This document shows positions 1-9,098 of a stretch of 64,000 bases of DNA, piece after piece; within the stretch, counting starts at the first letter, position 1; every line of letters starts with the position of its first letter. The stretch is from positions 62,001-126,000 of the forward strand of contig NZ_FNJI01000002.1 of the NCBI RefSeq assembly GCF_900104445.1, given 5' to 3'. The notes below the pieces were generated by a model. It had not been told where the DNA came from and ran no database searches. It was given only the letters and a program-made list of their open reading frames with translations. Origin of the DNA: Desulforhopalus singaporensis (GTDB taxonomy: Bacteria; Desulfobacterota; Desulfobulbia; Desulfobulbales; Desulfocapsaceae). A program made the translations under genes and the position numbers.

Positions 1-3000
1 GGGCCTTGGCCTCGTTCATCAGCCGCTGGAACTCTTCCCGACCCACGCCGGAGATCATCGCCCAGGACTGGAGAAAGCGGCGGTAGTTGTCCCAGGCCAG
101 GTATGGGTTGCCGTGACGGGCGACGGTCTCCTCGATCAACTCTTCGTTGAATCCGACATTATGAACAGTAGCCATCATTCCCGGCATTGAAATCGCTCCC
201 CCGCTACGCACCGAGAGCAGCAGCGGCGAATCGGGAGAGCCGAAGTTGCGCCCCGTCATTTTTTCAATTTCACTCAGCGCCCTACGCAGCCGCCGGTTGA
301 ACTCCTCTCTGGTTTTCCGGTAGCCGAACACGATATCCCGGCAGCGAAAGATTTCCGTGGTGATGACAAACCCCGAGGGAACCCGCTTGCCGTGGCGGGA
401 AAGCGTCGCCAGATTGAACCCCTTGTTGCCGAGATAGATAAGATTGTTGGTGAAGGGGTTGGGGTTGTGCAGGAGCGAAAGAGCCCGTTCGGGATTATAG
501 GTCATCAGTAGGTCGAGACTTTCCTGATCGAGCAGATCCTTCTGGTTTTCAAGAGTCTGCAGGATTCTCAGGATGAAGTTGTCGAGGTGCTGGAGCCCGA
601 AGGTGGAAGATATGAGCTCGCGCATGAACAGTTCCGACAACCTCTGGACCGAGGTCCCCATCTCCTTCTGGTCGTACAGCGACGCGTATTTGCTCAGTAT
701 CTTTTCCGGTCCTATCTGCGGAATGATGATCGACAGGTTATTCTGGTGGATATTGGTGTAAAACGCATAGATGATATCCTTTACCCCCTCCGACATTCCC
801 CGGAAGATGTCGAGATACTGGGTATAGGAAAACCGTCTCACCTTGAGTGAGTTTTTCAGCAGCATCAGGTAGATGGACAACCTTCTGGAGGTGATACCGT
901 CAATTGCCAGGGCGCGCATGAACAGTTTGATACAGCGGACAATATTATAGAAAGTGGCCTGGGTTATAATCGACAGGTTGATGGTCTCCGGCAACTTTTC
1001 AAGGTACAGGGTAGCCAGGTTTTCAAGCCTGAAGGTAAGACTCAAGGCATCAAATTTCTTCTCCCGATAACGGCCGTACACCGAAGGGATATCCACCGCG
1101 ATGTGCCGCTTGTAATAGATATCCTCGCGGGCCTCGAATTTTTCTTTTGAGAGTATTATCTCCTTGAGCGCCTCAAGTGCCGTAAATATCGCAGCAAGCC
1201 CCTTTTCGATATCGGAATTCTCAAGTTCCTTGACCAGGATGTCAAGTTCGGGGAATCCGTCGTTGACCGCCCGCGTCACCTCCGACTTGAGCTGCTGGAA
1301 TCCAAGCTTATATTTTTTCTGCAGGAGTTTATACATCCTGATCAGCAAAGCAAACCGCCGACATTCGCTGGCATCCAGGTCTTTCTGCTGGTCAAGAAAT
1401 GCGTCAATGCGGCTGTTTGATATTGCGAGAATGTCTTCAACGTCGGAAATAGCGTAATGGTTCCAGAACCTCTTGCTCAACCTGAACTGAGTCTCCACGT
1501 AGATCCCGTCCGGCCTGACCTGGGCATACACCTCCTCCGGCAGAAACTGGGCGAGCGCGGTTTTGGTGCCGTCTCTCCAGAAGGTGATTATGGCCTTGAT
1601 GAAGTCGACTATCAGGTTGGAGCTCTCAACATGACCCTGCTTGCGAAGAAAATGAATCAATACGTCCTTGCGCCGATGGATCTCGTCCAGCTCGGTTGAG
1701 ACATCACGCAGTTCGCCCTCAGAACCGATCTCGTTGAAAAATACCGGCATCAACTTGGTGAACTGTTTTGCCAGGTTGTAGATAGGTTCGATGGGGTGGT
1801 TGAGCAGCTCGGTAATATCGCGCTGAAACAGGTCGGTATCCTTGACGCAGGTGCCGGAAAGCTTGATGTGGATAATAAGGGCGGAAAAGAGCGTTGAGCA
1901 CCACTTCGGCTCCCTCATGATCAGGTGCAGCCACACTCTGATATTGGCAAGATGTGCCGGGTTTACAAGCGGCTGCCAGTTTTCGTCAACCCCCATGACC
2001 CCCGCATGCTGAAAGCCGAAACGAACCGCTTCCCAGAGAAAGGTCTCCACCATTCGGCTGTTGCCCCGATCAAACACTTCACCGCCAAGGACCTGAATAC
2101 ATTGCAGCGAGGTATGGGGGTATTTGCGGACATTCGCCTTCAACAGCTTGAAAGCGGTGAGCAGGAATTCCTCGATTTCCTCAAAACTCTGCTGCCTGAT
2201 AAGCTGCACAAGGTTGCGGTTGATCTCCCTGAGGGTTTCCTCATGGATGAGGTAAAGCCCCCTGGTGTCCATTATCTTGAAGAGGAAAAGCAGTTTCCTG
2301 TTTTCGACAATGTGTATCGACACCCCGGTCTTTTTTTGCAGCTGGGAGAAATCCTCCTGCGCCTCTTTCAGCTTGTCGGGAACGGACCGATAATACCTGA
2401 CTATCTCGATATGGTCGGGAAGATTAAGACTTTGGCCAAGCGCCGCCTTGAGATCCTGTTTCCCATGCATCTCCCTTGCCGCTTCAAGATGGTTGCGCAT
2501 TACCCCGTGGCTTATGGGGGTAAAGAGCTGCGACGAGTGAAAATCGTCGGCATCAATCGAGCAGCGTTCGAGAAACCAGGAGAGCGGATCGTCCTCTTCC
2601 AGCCAGTAGAGATAGCATCGCTCAAGGCTTTTGTCCAAAAACCCCAGGTACGGCCCCAGATCAAGCAAATCGCCGAACTTGAGGAGCCTCTTGCCCAGTT
2701 TCTTCAGCGGATGCTGTCCGTGAACGAACTGCATCATGATCGCCGGATTGGATTTGTCGAACTCGGTCAACCGGACAAACGCTTCGTTGAATACCGGAGC
2801 GAAAGTTTTCATTTCCTGCTCACCACACCCGGCCAACAGCTTGTCAAACCAGACCATCTGCGCACCTACCGCCCGGGCCAGGAGCAGCTGATCCTTCTGG
2901 GTGTCGCACAGGGCTTCTTCAAAGAGCCTAAGAAAAAGCCGGATCGATTCCGGCCCTTTCTCGTGTGCGAGGTAGTAATGACTGTTTTTGAGCACATAAC

Positions 3001-3211
3001 TCCTGAGCTGCGGGAGCACCAGCTTCCAGTTACGGAAAGGATGGCAGATCTCGTAAAGCAGTCTTTCAAGAGTTGCCCGCAACCCTTTGTAGTTGTCCAC
3101 AACCTCAAGCAGGACTGTGAGCTCAGGGTTGATCCGGACCTCCCCCGAAGTCTCGATGAGATTCGCCTTCAGAGCATCCGAATCTATTGCCGCGACATCA
3201 TTTTCCATCAT
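1..3211 (-). CDS. PEP/pyruvate-binding (PPDK N-domain) protein with giant N-terminal extension, 3' end outside window
   Basis: About 1,070 codons are open on the minus strand and run off base 1, so the C-terminus is missing. From about residue 910 the protein matches the N-terminal nucleotide-binding domain of pyruvate phosphate dikinase/PEP synthase: LGNKGFNLATLS, then VPSGFVITTE, then SVRSGGAISMPGMM near residue 1000. The preceding ~900 residues are unlike canonical PPDK and look mostly helical; I do not recognise a domain there. The start is taken at a tandem ATG (3211/3208); no strong Shine-Dalgarno is visible. It lies 59 bp downstream of gapA on the same strand, so a lower-glycolysis or PEP-pyruvate role is an inference. 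The phosphohistidine and PEP domains, if present, are beyond the window. Confidence 0.8.
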   Translation of the reverse strand, partial: MMENDVAAIDSDALKANLIETSGEVRINPELTVLLEVVDNYKGLRATLERLLYEICHPFRNWKLVLPQLRSYVLKNSHYYLAHEKGPESIRLFLRLFEEALCDTQKDQLLLARAVGAQMVWFDKLLAGCGEQEMKTFAPVFNEAFVRLTEFDKSNPAIMMQFVHGQHPLKKLGKRLLKFGDLLDLGPYLGFLDKSLERCYLYWLEEDDPLSWFLERCSIDADDFHSSQLFTPISHGVMRNHLEAAREMHGKQDLKAALGQSLNLPDHIEIVRYYRSVPDKLKEAQEDFSQLQKKTGVSIHIVENRKLLFLFKIMDTRGLYLIHEETLREINRNLVQLIRQQSFEEIEEFLLTAFKLLKANVRKYPHTSLQCIQVLGGEVFDRGNSRMVETFLWEAVRFGFQHAGVMGVDENWQPLVNPAHLANIRVWLHLIMREPKWCSTLFSALIIHIKLSGTCVKDTDLFQRDITELLNHPIEPIYNLAKQFTKLMPVFFNEIGSEGELRDVSTELDEIHRRKDVLIHFLRKQGHVESSNLIVDFIKAIITFWRDGTKTALAQFLPEEVYAQVRPDGIYVETQFRLSKRFWNHYAISDVEDILAISNSRIDAFLDQQKDLDASECRRFALLIRMYKLLQKKYKLGFQQLKSEVTRAVNDGFPELDILVKELENSDIEKGLAAIFTALEALKEIILSKEKFEAREDIYYKRHIAVDIPSVYGRYREKKFDALSLTFRLENLATLYLEKLPETINLSIITQATFYNIVRCIKLFMRALAIDGITSRRLSIYLMLLKNSLKVRRFSYTQYLDIFRGMSEGVKDIIYAFYTNIHQNNLSIIIPQIGPEKILSKYASLYDQKEMGTSVQRLSELFMRELISSTFGLQHLDNFILRILQTLENQKDLLDQESLDLLMTYNPERALSLLHNPNPFTNNLIYLGNKGFNLATLSRHGKRVPSGFVITTEIFRCRDIVFGYRKTREEFNRRLRRALSEIEKMTGRNFGSPDSPLLLSVRSGGAISMPGMMATVHNVGFNEELIEETVARHGNPYLAWDNYRRFLQSWAMISGVGREEFQRLMNEAKA

Positions 3212-3270
3212 AGTACACCAATAAACAGTCAGTTTCCGAGCAGCCAGCTGCGCTCCTGATTCTTTTCCCG

Positions 3271-4275
3271 TTACAGCGTTTTGTTTGCCTCCATGTGCAG
3301 GATCAGGTCGAGCATCCTGTTGGAATAGCCCCACTCATTATCATACCAGCTCAGCACCTTGACCGATTTCCCTATTACCTTGGTCGATTCCGCATCGATC
3401 ACCGAGGAGTGCGGATCTCCCTGAAAGTCAATGGAAACGAGCGGCAGCTCTGAATAGCCGAGATACCTGTTGGCAGCTTCCCTGAGAACCTGGTTCACCT
3501 CGGCGACACTGGTCTCCCTTTCAACCTCTATCACCGCATCCACAAGGGATACCGTTGGCGTCGGGACCCTCACCGCCAGCCCGTCAAACTTGTTTTTCAG
3601 CTCCGGAATCACCAGCGACACAGCCGCCGCGGCCCCGGTCTTTGTGGGGATCATCGACAACGCCGCAGCCCTTGCGCGGCGCAGGTCGGAATGGGGAGAA
3701 TCGAGCAGGTTCTGGTTGCCGGTGTAGGCATGGACAGTAGTCATCAGACCGCAGGTTATGCCGAAGTTGTCCAGGATGACCTTGGCAAAAGGCGCAAGAC
3801 AGTTGGTGGTACAGGAGGCGTTGGAGACAACGTGGTGAAGCGTTGCGTCATAATCGTCCTCGTTCACCCCCATCACCAGGGTTTTGACGTTGCCTTTGGC
3901 CGGCGCGGAAATAATCACCTTGGCGGCGCCGGCGTCGATATGCGCCTGGGCCGATTCCTGGTCCCTGAAAAACCCTGTGCACTCGGCCACATATTCCGCC
4001 CCCAGCGCACCCCAGGGAATGTCGGCGGGGTCCCGGAAGCTTGAGACTTTTATCAGCTTGCCGTCTATGTATATTCCTTCGTCGCACCCCTCCACTTCCC
4101 TGCGGTATACTCCCAGCACCGAATCGTACTTCAGCAGATGGGCAAGGGTCTTGTTGTCGGTAAGATCATTTATCCCCACCACCTCAATATCGGAAAACGC
4201 TTCATCCTCGCCAAGAGCCCTGAAGATATTTCTGCCGATACGACCAAACCCATTGATTCCAATTTTAATAGTCAT
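3271..4275 (-). CDS. gapA: Type I glyceraldehyde-3-phosphate dehydrogenase
   Basis: A 334-residue cytosolic glycolytic dehydrogenase, the normal family length. The N-terminal Rossmann motif INGFGRIGRN is at residue ~6, the catalytic cysteine is in SNASCTTNCLAP near residue 150, and the conserved C-terminal SWYDNEWGYSNR is present. The frame is open five codons further upstream to a TTG, but ATG 4275 is chosen because GGAGG sits about 8 nt before it and homologues begin MTIKIGINGFG. It converts glyceraldehyde-3-phosphate to 1,3-bisphosphoglycerate. It lies downstream of the glycogen-synthase-like gene and upstream of the dikinase-like gene, all on the minus strand. Confidence 0.96.
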   Translation of the reverse strand: MTIKIGINGFGRIGRNIFRALGEDEAFSDIEVVGINDLTDNKTLAHLLKYDSVLGVYRREVEGCDEGIYIDGKLIKVSSFRDPADIPWGALGAEYVAECTGFFRDQESAQAHIDAGAAKVIISAPAKGNVKTLVMGVNEDDYDATLHHVVSNASCTTNCLAPFAKVILDNFGITCGLMTTVHAYTGNQNLLDSPHSDLRRARAAALSMIPTKTGAAAAVSLVIPELKNKFDGLAVRVPTPTVSLVDAVIEVERETSVAEVNQVLREAANRYLGYSELPLVSIDFQGDPHSSVIDAESTKVIGKSVKVLSWYDNEWGYSNRMLDLILHMEANKTL

Positions 4276-4439
4276 CCTCTCAACCTCCAAAATTAATACC
4301 CTGATCGTTATACGTAAACTTCATCCACGTTTTCACCCGGTAGTGGCGAAAGCGAGGATTTTTGAACTTTTTCAGGCTGCCCCCGGCCTCTTCCGATACC
4401 CACGACCCTGGCCGCCGACAAAACGGCGCAGGTGCAGGG

Positions 4440-6083
4440 TCACGGCATGCTTTTACGGTAAAGATCGAGATATTTGTGCATCACCTTCGACCAGGTATAT
4501 CGCTCGTGGATAGTCTGTACCGCCCGCAGCTGCATCCTTCTTTTTTTCTTGTCGGAAAGAGCCAGCGCCCGCTCGATAGCGTCTACAAGCCCCCTGGCAC
4601 TGTTGTCGTCATACCCTATCCCGGTCTTGCCGTCTATCACCTTGACCAGTCCGCCCACAAGGTGGGCGATGGGAAGGTTCCCGTATAGCTGAGCCATGAA
4701 ATCGGTAAGGCCGCAAGGCTCGAAGCGGGAAGGAAGGACAAAGAAATCACCGGCAGCGAAAATCTGGTTGGCAAGATCAGGGTCGTACCCCCGGAGATAA
4801 CAGAGCCTGCCCTTAAAGGCTTCCAAAGTCGTCATCCCGACCAGTCGATCCTCAATTTCCGTCCAGCCGCTGCCGAGGACGAGCATCTGGACCCCGGGGG
4901 TTGCAGCAAAAAGCTGCGGCAGGGCGTCAAGAAGAATATCAACGCCCTTCTGTTCGTTCAGGCGGCCGACATAGGTGAGCAGCACCATGTCACTATCGCC
5001 ACTGAGTCGTCCATATCCGGCAACCCGGTGAAAACTGCCGCCGGTCAGACGGACCAGCTCGTTCTTGCAGCGCTTCTTACCGCTTAACGTGTCTTTGGGG
5101 TCCGCCGGGTCGAAGTGCATTTTTTCGGCAACTCCTGGAAAAACTTTCGGCGGGAAAGACCGGGGATCGATCCCGTTTGTCACACCTTCCAGGACAATAT
5201 GCCGCCTCTTCAGCTCATGTCCGAGCCAGCCGGTCATGCTGTCCTGTACGGTTTCCTGCAGTTCCCTGGCGTAATTTTCACTGACGGTATTCACCAGCGC
5301 ATAAACCCCGGCCACCAGCAGCGGGTCGAACTTGCGCTCCAGCTGGCAGGACTCGACAACTCGTACCGGCAACCCGGTTATGGAGACTGCGTACGGGATA
5401 TCGGCGATCTCCTGGTGGTAACCATAGCCGGCATTGTGGATTGTAACCAGACACCCGGTCCCCCTGAAATAACTGATATACCCGCTTTTTTCCCTGATCA
5501 GCGCCGCCAGCAGACCAGTGTGCCCGTCGTGGCAGTGGATGACATCCACCTTTGCACCGAGCGCGATCATCAGTTCAAGCGACGCCTTCTGGTGCAGGAC
5601 GTTCATGGCAAAATAGTCATGATGCCCGGCCGAACTTTTTTTCCATTCGGAGCCTTGCGCTTCCTCCGTGGTGTATGTGTATATCGATTTTTTTTCACGA
5701 AAGCGGACCGCATCGACGAGATAGAGCCGAACCTGTCCATCCTGCTTATAGTAATATCCGGCCTCTTCCCTGATCGATCGATCAGGTTGGTTCATATTAA
5801 TCGGGATGCAGAGTGGTTTGCCCGGGGCGAGCGGGTCCTCAAGGGGGAGAAATCCGTGTTTTTCCGGGTCGATAAATCCGTAGAGGGGGATAACCACAGA
5901 CACCGACCTGGCAGTCCCGGCACCAAGAGCCCTGCTCAACTGGCACACCATATCCTTAATCCCTCCGGCACCTGCAAGCTCCCCGTACTCCCTGCTAATC
6001 ATCCAGATGGACCTGATCTGCCTTGTCATGGTGAAACGTATGTCCTCGTAGCGTGTTGCGGTATAATCGACTGAGGAGTCCAT
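4440..6083 (-). CDS. glgA: Glycogen/starch synthase-like glycosyltransferase (GT5 type)
   Basis: A 547-residue protein with a starch-synthase catalytic domain followed by a GT1-type domain. Visible motifs are DVIHCHDGHTG (~residue 180), NAGYGYHQE, GVTNGIDPRSF, YVGRLNEQKGVDIL and the C-terminal donor-site block PSRFEPCGLTDFMAQLYGN. This supports glucosyl transfer from a nucleotide-sugar to alpha-1,4-glucan. The N-terminal KTGGL-type loop reads ELAGAGGIKDMV, so the usual lysine is not there. ATG 6083 is preferred over an in-frame TTG one codon earlier. It precedes gapA by ~160 bp on the same strand. Confidence 0.85.
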   Translation of the reverse strand: MDSSVDYTATRYEDIRFTMTRQIRSIWMISREYGELAGAGGIKDMVCQLSRALGAGTARSVSVVIPLYGFIDPEKHGFLPLEDPLAPGKPLCIPINMNQPDRSIREEAGYYYKQDGQVRLYLVDAVRFREKKSIYTYTTEEAQGSEWKKSSAGHHDYFAMNVLHQKASLELMIALGAKVDVIHCHDGHTGLLAALIREKSGYISYFRGTGCLVTIHNAGYGYHQEIADIPYAVSITGLPVRVVESCQLERKFDPLLVAGVYALVNTVSENYARELQETVQDSMTGWLGHELKRRHIVLEGVTNGIDPRSFPPKVFPGVAEKMHFDPADPKDTLSGKKRCKNELVRLTGGSFHRVAGYGRLSGDSDMVLLTYVGRLNEQKGVDILLDALPQLFAATPGVQMLVLGSGWTEIEDRLVGMTTLEAFKGRLCYLRGYDPDLANQIFAAGDFFVLPSRFEPCGLTDFMAQLYGNLPIAHLVGGLVKVIDGKTGIGYDDNSARGLVDAIERALALSDKKKRRMQLRAVQTIHERYTWSKVMHKYLDLYRKSMP

Positions 6084-6621
6084 CAATCATCCGCTACTTT
6101 TCCCAAATCCTGTTCCACCAAAAACTGGTCGAACCCACATTACATATACCACTACCACCATATCCGGTGTCAACTCAAAAAGGAGCATGGTCCTTCGTAA
6201 TTTAAAGAAATTGTTTATGTTTTCAACGCAACCAGAGACAGGGGCCAGATGCAGCCGCCCCGCTTTCATTATAGTATCAGCCCCCCCTGCCGTGTCAAGC
6301 GGCGCACCTGAACAGGCAGCGCAGATTGTCAGTACCCAGTCCATCCCCACTTGATCTGCATCAGCACCTGCAGCTTTCAGTCGGAGATTGACTGTCCGGG
6401 TAAAAACTCCTATAGTGTCCCACCGGACAGTGTCCGTCACCGGTGCCGGGCAACCGAACAGGACAGGGCCGGCCGGTGTTTGACAGTTTCATAACTTCCG
6501 TTCCTCCATGACCACCACCCCAGGGGAGCGGAGCGGCAACAATGTTCGTCATTTTTGCAAAAAAGAAGCATAATTTATCCCCACAACTCCACAGGTTGGA
6601 TCTGCTTTTTAAGGATAGGCC
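6084..6621. other. 538-bp intergenic region between divergent glgA-like and yjbQ genes
   Basis: No convincing gene is present. A 117-codon minus-strand frame (6087-6440) is low-complexity, lacks a ribosome-binding site and resembles no family I know. The stretch should hold divergent promoters for the glgA-like gene and yjbQ, but I cannot place a consensus pair with confidence. There is an A-rich segment around 6560-6600 just before yjbQ. Confidence 0.5.
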
Positions 6622-7035
6622 ATGACCGACAGAACAATTAGGGTTACCACCACACGCCACATGGAACTTGTCGACATAACCGCCGAGCTGAGCGAGGCCA
6701 TCAGCCGGCAGGGGGTCGACTCAGGTGTTCTTTACCTGTTCAATCCCCATACCACAGCGGGACTCACCATAAACGAGGGAGCTGATCCGGACGTGCAACA
6801 AGACATTATCCTCGGATTAACGGACATGGTTTCAGCAAACCTCCCGTACAGACACCTTGAGGGCAACTCGGTCTCCCACATCATGGCGCTTCTTACCGGG
6901 AGCTCCCTGACTGTTGAAATCGCAGGGGGACGCCCGGTGCTCGGAACGTGGCAGAAGATTTTTTTCTGCGAATACGACGGTCCGAGAAACCGCAGTGTCA
7001 GGTGGAAAATTGTCGGGGACAATCCAACCGCATAA
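6622..7035 (+). CDS. yjbQ: YjbQ family protein (UPF0047; secondary thiamine-phosphate synthase)
   Basis: 137 residues, the usual size for this small cytosolic family. Diagnostic pieces are the N-terminal TTRHMELVDIT, FNPHTTAGLTINEGADPDV in the middle, and GTWQKIFFCEYDGPR near the end, which carry the conserved His and acidic residues of the fold. Family members show weak thiamine-phosphate synthase activity, but the physiological role is unsettled. The start is supported by AAGGATAGG upstream. It is the first gene of a plus-strand run with a small unknown, a UbiD-family gene and rluB. Confidence 0.93.
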   Translation: MTDRTIRVTTTRHMELVDITAELSEAISRQGVDSGVLYLFNPHTTAGLTINEGADPDVQQDIILGLTDMVSANLPYRHLEGNSVSHIMALLTGSSLTVEIAGGRPVLGTWQKIFFCEYDGPRNRSVRWKIVGDNPTA

Positions 7036-7059
7036 ATCCTTTACCGGACAACAACGGAT

Positions 7060-7308
7060 ATGAAAGTCGATGGAGCAAAGATATGTTTCGGTCTCACCGA
7101 AGAGCTTGACAGGGATTCGCTTGTCATCTTCCTGCAACTCGCCGGGCGTCAAGAATTGGCACAGACCCTGGCGGCCAGGATGTCCAGTGAGGAAATCATC
7201 AATTTTGTCGATTCCTTTATGGACCTGTTACGCCAACACCTGACCGAGCAGGAATACCACACTCTTTTTCTCAACGAAAACCACCCTCACCATACACCAG
7301 ATCAATAG
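7060..7308 (+). CDS. Small hypothetical protein between yjbQ and ubiD-like gene
   Basis: An 82-residue soluble, acidic, mostly helical protein with no signal or membrane segment and no recognised domain. It lies 24 bp after yjbQ, and its stop codon overlaps the Shine-Dalgarno (AGGGAG) of the UbiD-family gene, so it is probably translated in the same operon. Codon use is like its neighbours. A histidine-rich tail (NENHPHHTPDQ) is the only distinctive piece. Function unknown. Confidence 0.7.
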   Translation: MKVDGAKICFGLTEELDRDSLVIFLQLAGRQELAQTLAARMSSEEIINFVDSFMDLLRQHLTEQEYHTLFLNENHPHHTPDQ

Positions 7309-7318
7309 GGAGCCTCCG

Positions 7319-9097
7319 TTGGATGCAAACAAATTTTACGACCTCCGCAGCTACCTCGACGTTCTCAGGCAGGAGAACCAGCTGCTGGTCATAGAAGAAC
7401 AGGTCGATCCGTATCTGGAGATAGCGGAAATCCATCGACGGGTTATCGCCGCCGGCGGCCCGGCCCTTCTTTTTACCAATGTCAAGGGATCCGATTTCCC
7501 GGTAACCACCAACCTGTTCGGATCCGCCAAAAGACTTGAGCTCGCATTCGGCAATAAACCGCAGCAGTTCGTCCGTGACATTGTCCGGCTTGCGGAAACG
7601 GTTATGCCGCTAACTCCGGCAAAGCTGTGGCAGAATCGGCAACTCCTGTTCGACGGGATGAAAATTGGGCTTAAAAAGCACGCCAATCCACCGGTCATGG
7701 AGAGGTTGCAGCGCCCTCCCCGGCTCTCAAGATTGCCGATGCTCACTTCCTGGCACAGCGACGGAGGGCCTTTTGTAACTCTTCCCCTGGTATATACCGA
7801 GCACCCGGACGGCAAGGGTCACAACCTCGGCATGTACCGGATACAGCGGCACAGCGACACAACCACCGGAATCCACTGGCAGATCCACAAGGGCGGCGGT
7901 TACCACTACTACGAAGCGGAAAAACTAGACCGCCCCCTGCCGATGACCCTCTTCATAGGCGGTCCCCCGGCGCTGATGCTGTCTGCTATCGCGCCGCTGC
8001 CCGAGGATCTGCCCGAGCTGATGCTCACCTCGCTGCTCCAGGGATCCAGGTTGGCCATGGGCGACGATCCCCTGGGCGGACACCGGCTGGTCGCCTTCGC
8101 CGAATTCGCCGTCAAGGGCGAAGTGCCGCCGAAGCTGCGTCACCCCGAAGGCCCGTTTGGCGACCATTACGGATACGATTCCCTGCAGCACGACTACCCG
8201 GTGTTCAAGGCCACCCATCTCTATCACCGTAAAAACGCAATTTACCCTGCGACCGTCGTGGGCCGCCCCAGACAGGAAGATTACTTTATCGGCGACTTCC
8301 TCCAGGACCTGCTCTCGCCCCTGTTTCCTCTGGTCATGAAGGGGGTAAAGGAGCTGAAAACTTTCGGCGAGGCCGGGTTCCACTGTCTGGCAGCTGCCAG
8401 GGTTCACGATCGCTACCCGCGGGAGGCATTTGGCTGCGGGCTGCGCATCCTCGGCGAAGGCCAGCTTTCGCTGACCAAATTCCTCATGGTAACCGACGGC
8501 GACATCGACATTACCGACTTTGGCAGACTGTGGGTGCATCTACTTGAACGGGTGGTATGGAGCCGTGATCTTTTTGTCTTCGCCAACGTCTCCCAGGACA
8601 CCCTCGATTATACCGGCCCCTCGGTGAACAAGGGTTCCAAGGCGATGCTCATGGGCCTTGGCAAGGACAAACGCAGGGAACTGCCCCGTGAATTCAACGG
8701 AACTCTGCCCGCTGGCTGTACCAAGCCGACAGTCTTTTTACCAGGCACCCTGGTCGTACAGGCCCCCCCCTACACGGAATCCCCGGATCTAGCCGGTCAA
8801 CTTGCCGAGCACCAGGGGGTAGACAACTGGCCGTTTCTGCTACTGGTCGATAACTGCGCTGAGGCAACCTCCACCATGCAGGAGTTCGTCTGGACCTTTT
8901 TCACCCGGTTCGAACCTGCGGCGGACATTTACGGAAAAGCAACATCGGTTCACCGTTTTCACGTCGGTCTTGAACCCCCGATCGTCATAGACTGCAGGAT
9001 GAAGCCCTGGTATACTGATGTCCTCGAGGTCGACTGCGAAACCAAGAAGAAGGTTGATGAAAAGTTTTGTCGCATCATCCCTGCCAGATACCGGTAA
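7319..9097 (+). CDS. UbiD-family (prenyl-FMN dependent) decarboxylase
   Basis: 592 residues with UbiD-family features throughout: an N-terminal LRSYLDVLRQENQLL, FTNVKGSDFPVTTNLFGS near residue 60, NLGMYRIQ and the prFMN-region segment HWQIHKGGG near residue 180. Family members decarboxylate aromatic or unsaturated acids, as in ubiquinone or menaquinone synthesis, using prenylated FMN. No ubiX is in view. The start is TTG at 7319, dictated by AGGGAG 6-7 nt upstream; no in-frame ATG suits. Its length is closer to the long menaquinone-associated subgroup than to E. coli UbiD, so a quinone role is likely but inferred. Confidence 0.88.
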   Translation: MDANKFYDLRSYLDVLRQENQLLVIEEQVDPYLEIAEIHRRVIAAGGPALLFTNVKGSDFPVTTNLFGSAKRLELAFGNKPQQFVRDIVRLAETVMPLTPAKLWQNRQLLFDGMKIGLKKHANPPVMERLQRPPRLSRLPMLTSWHSDGGPFVTLPLVYTEHPDGKGHNLGMYRIQRHSDTTTGIHWQIHKGGGYHYYEAEKLDRPLPMTLFIGGPPALMLSAIAPLPEDLPELMLTSLLQGSRLAMGDDPLGGHRLVAFAEFAVKGEVPPKLRHPEGPFGDHYGYDSLQHDYPVFKATHLYHRKNAIYPATVVGRPRQEDYFIGDFLQDLLSPLFPLVMKGVKELKTFGEAGFHCLAAARVHDRYPREAFGCGLRILGEGQLSLTKFLMVTDGDIDITDFGRLWVHLLERVVWSRDLFVFANVSQDTLDYTGPSVNKGSKAMLMGLGKDKRRELPREFNGTLPAGCTKPTVFLPGTLVVQAPPYTESPDLAGQLAEHQGVDNWPFLLLVDNCAEATSTMQEFVWTFFTRFEPAADIYGKATSVHRFHVGLEPPIVIDCRMKPWYTDVLEVDCETKKKVDEKFCRIIPARYR

Positions 9098-9098
9098 C

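Noticed and set aside
1925-3259. 444-codon plus-strand frame
   Set aside because: It is antisense to the continuous dikinase-like reading frame on the minus strand, which carries PPDK motifs; no ribosome-binding site or known domain.
6087-6440. 117-codon minus-strand frame in the gap before yjbQ
   Set aside because: No ribosome-binding site, no family resemblance, and composition like non-coding DNA.
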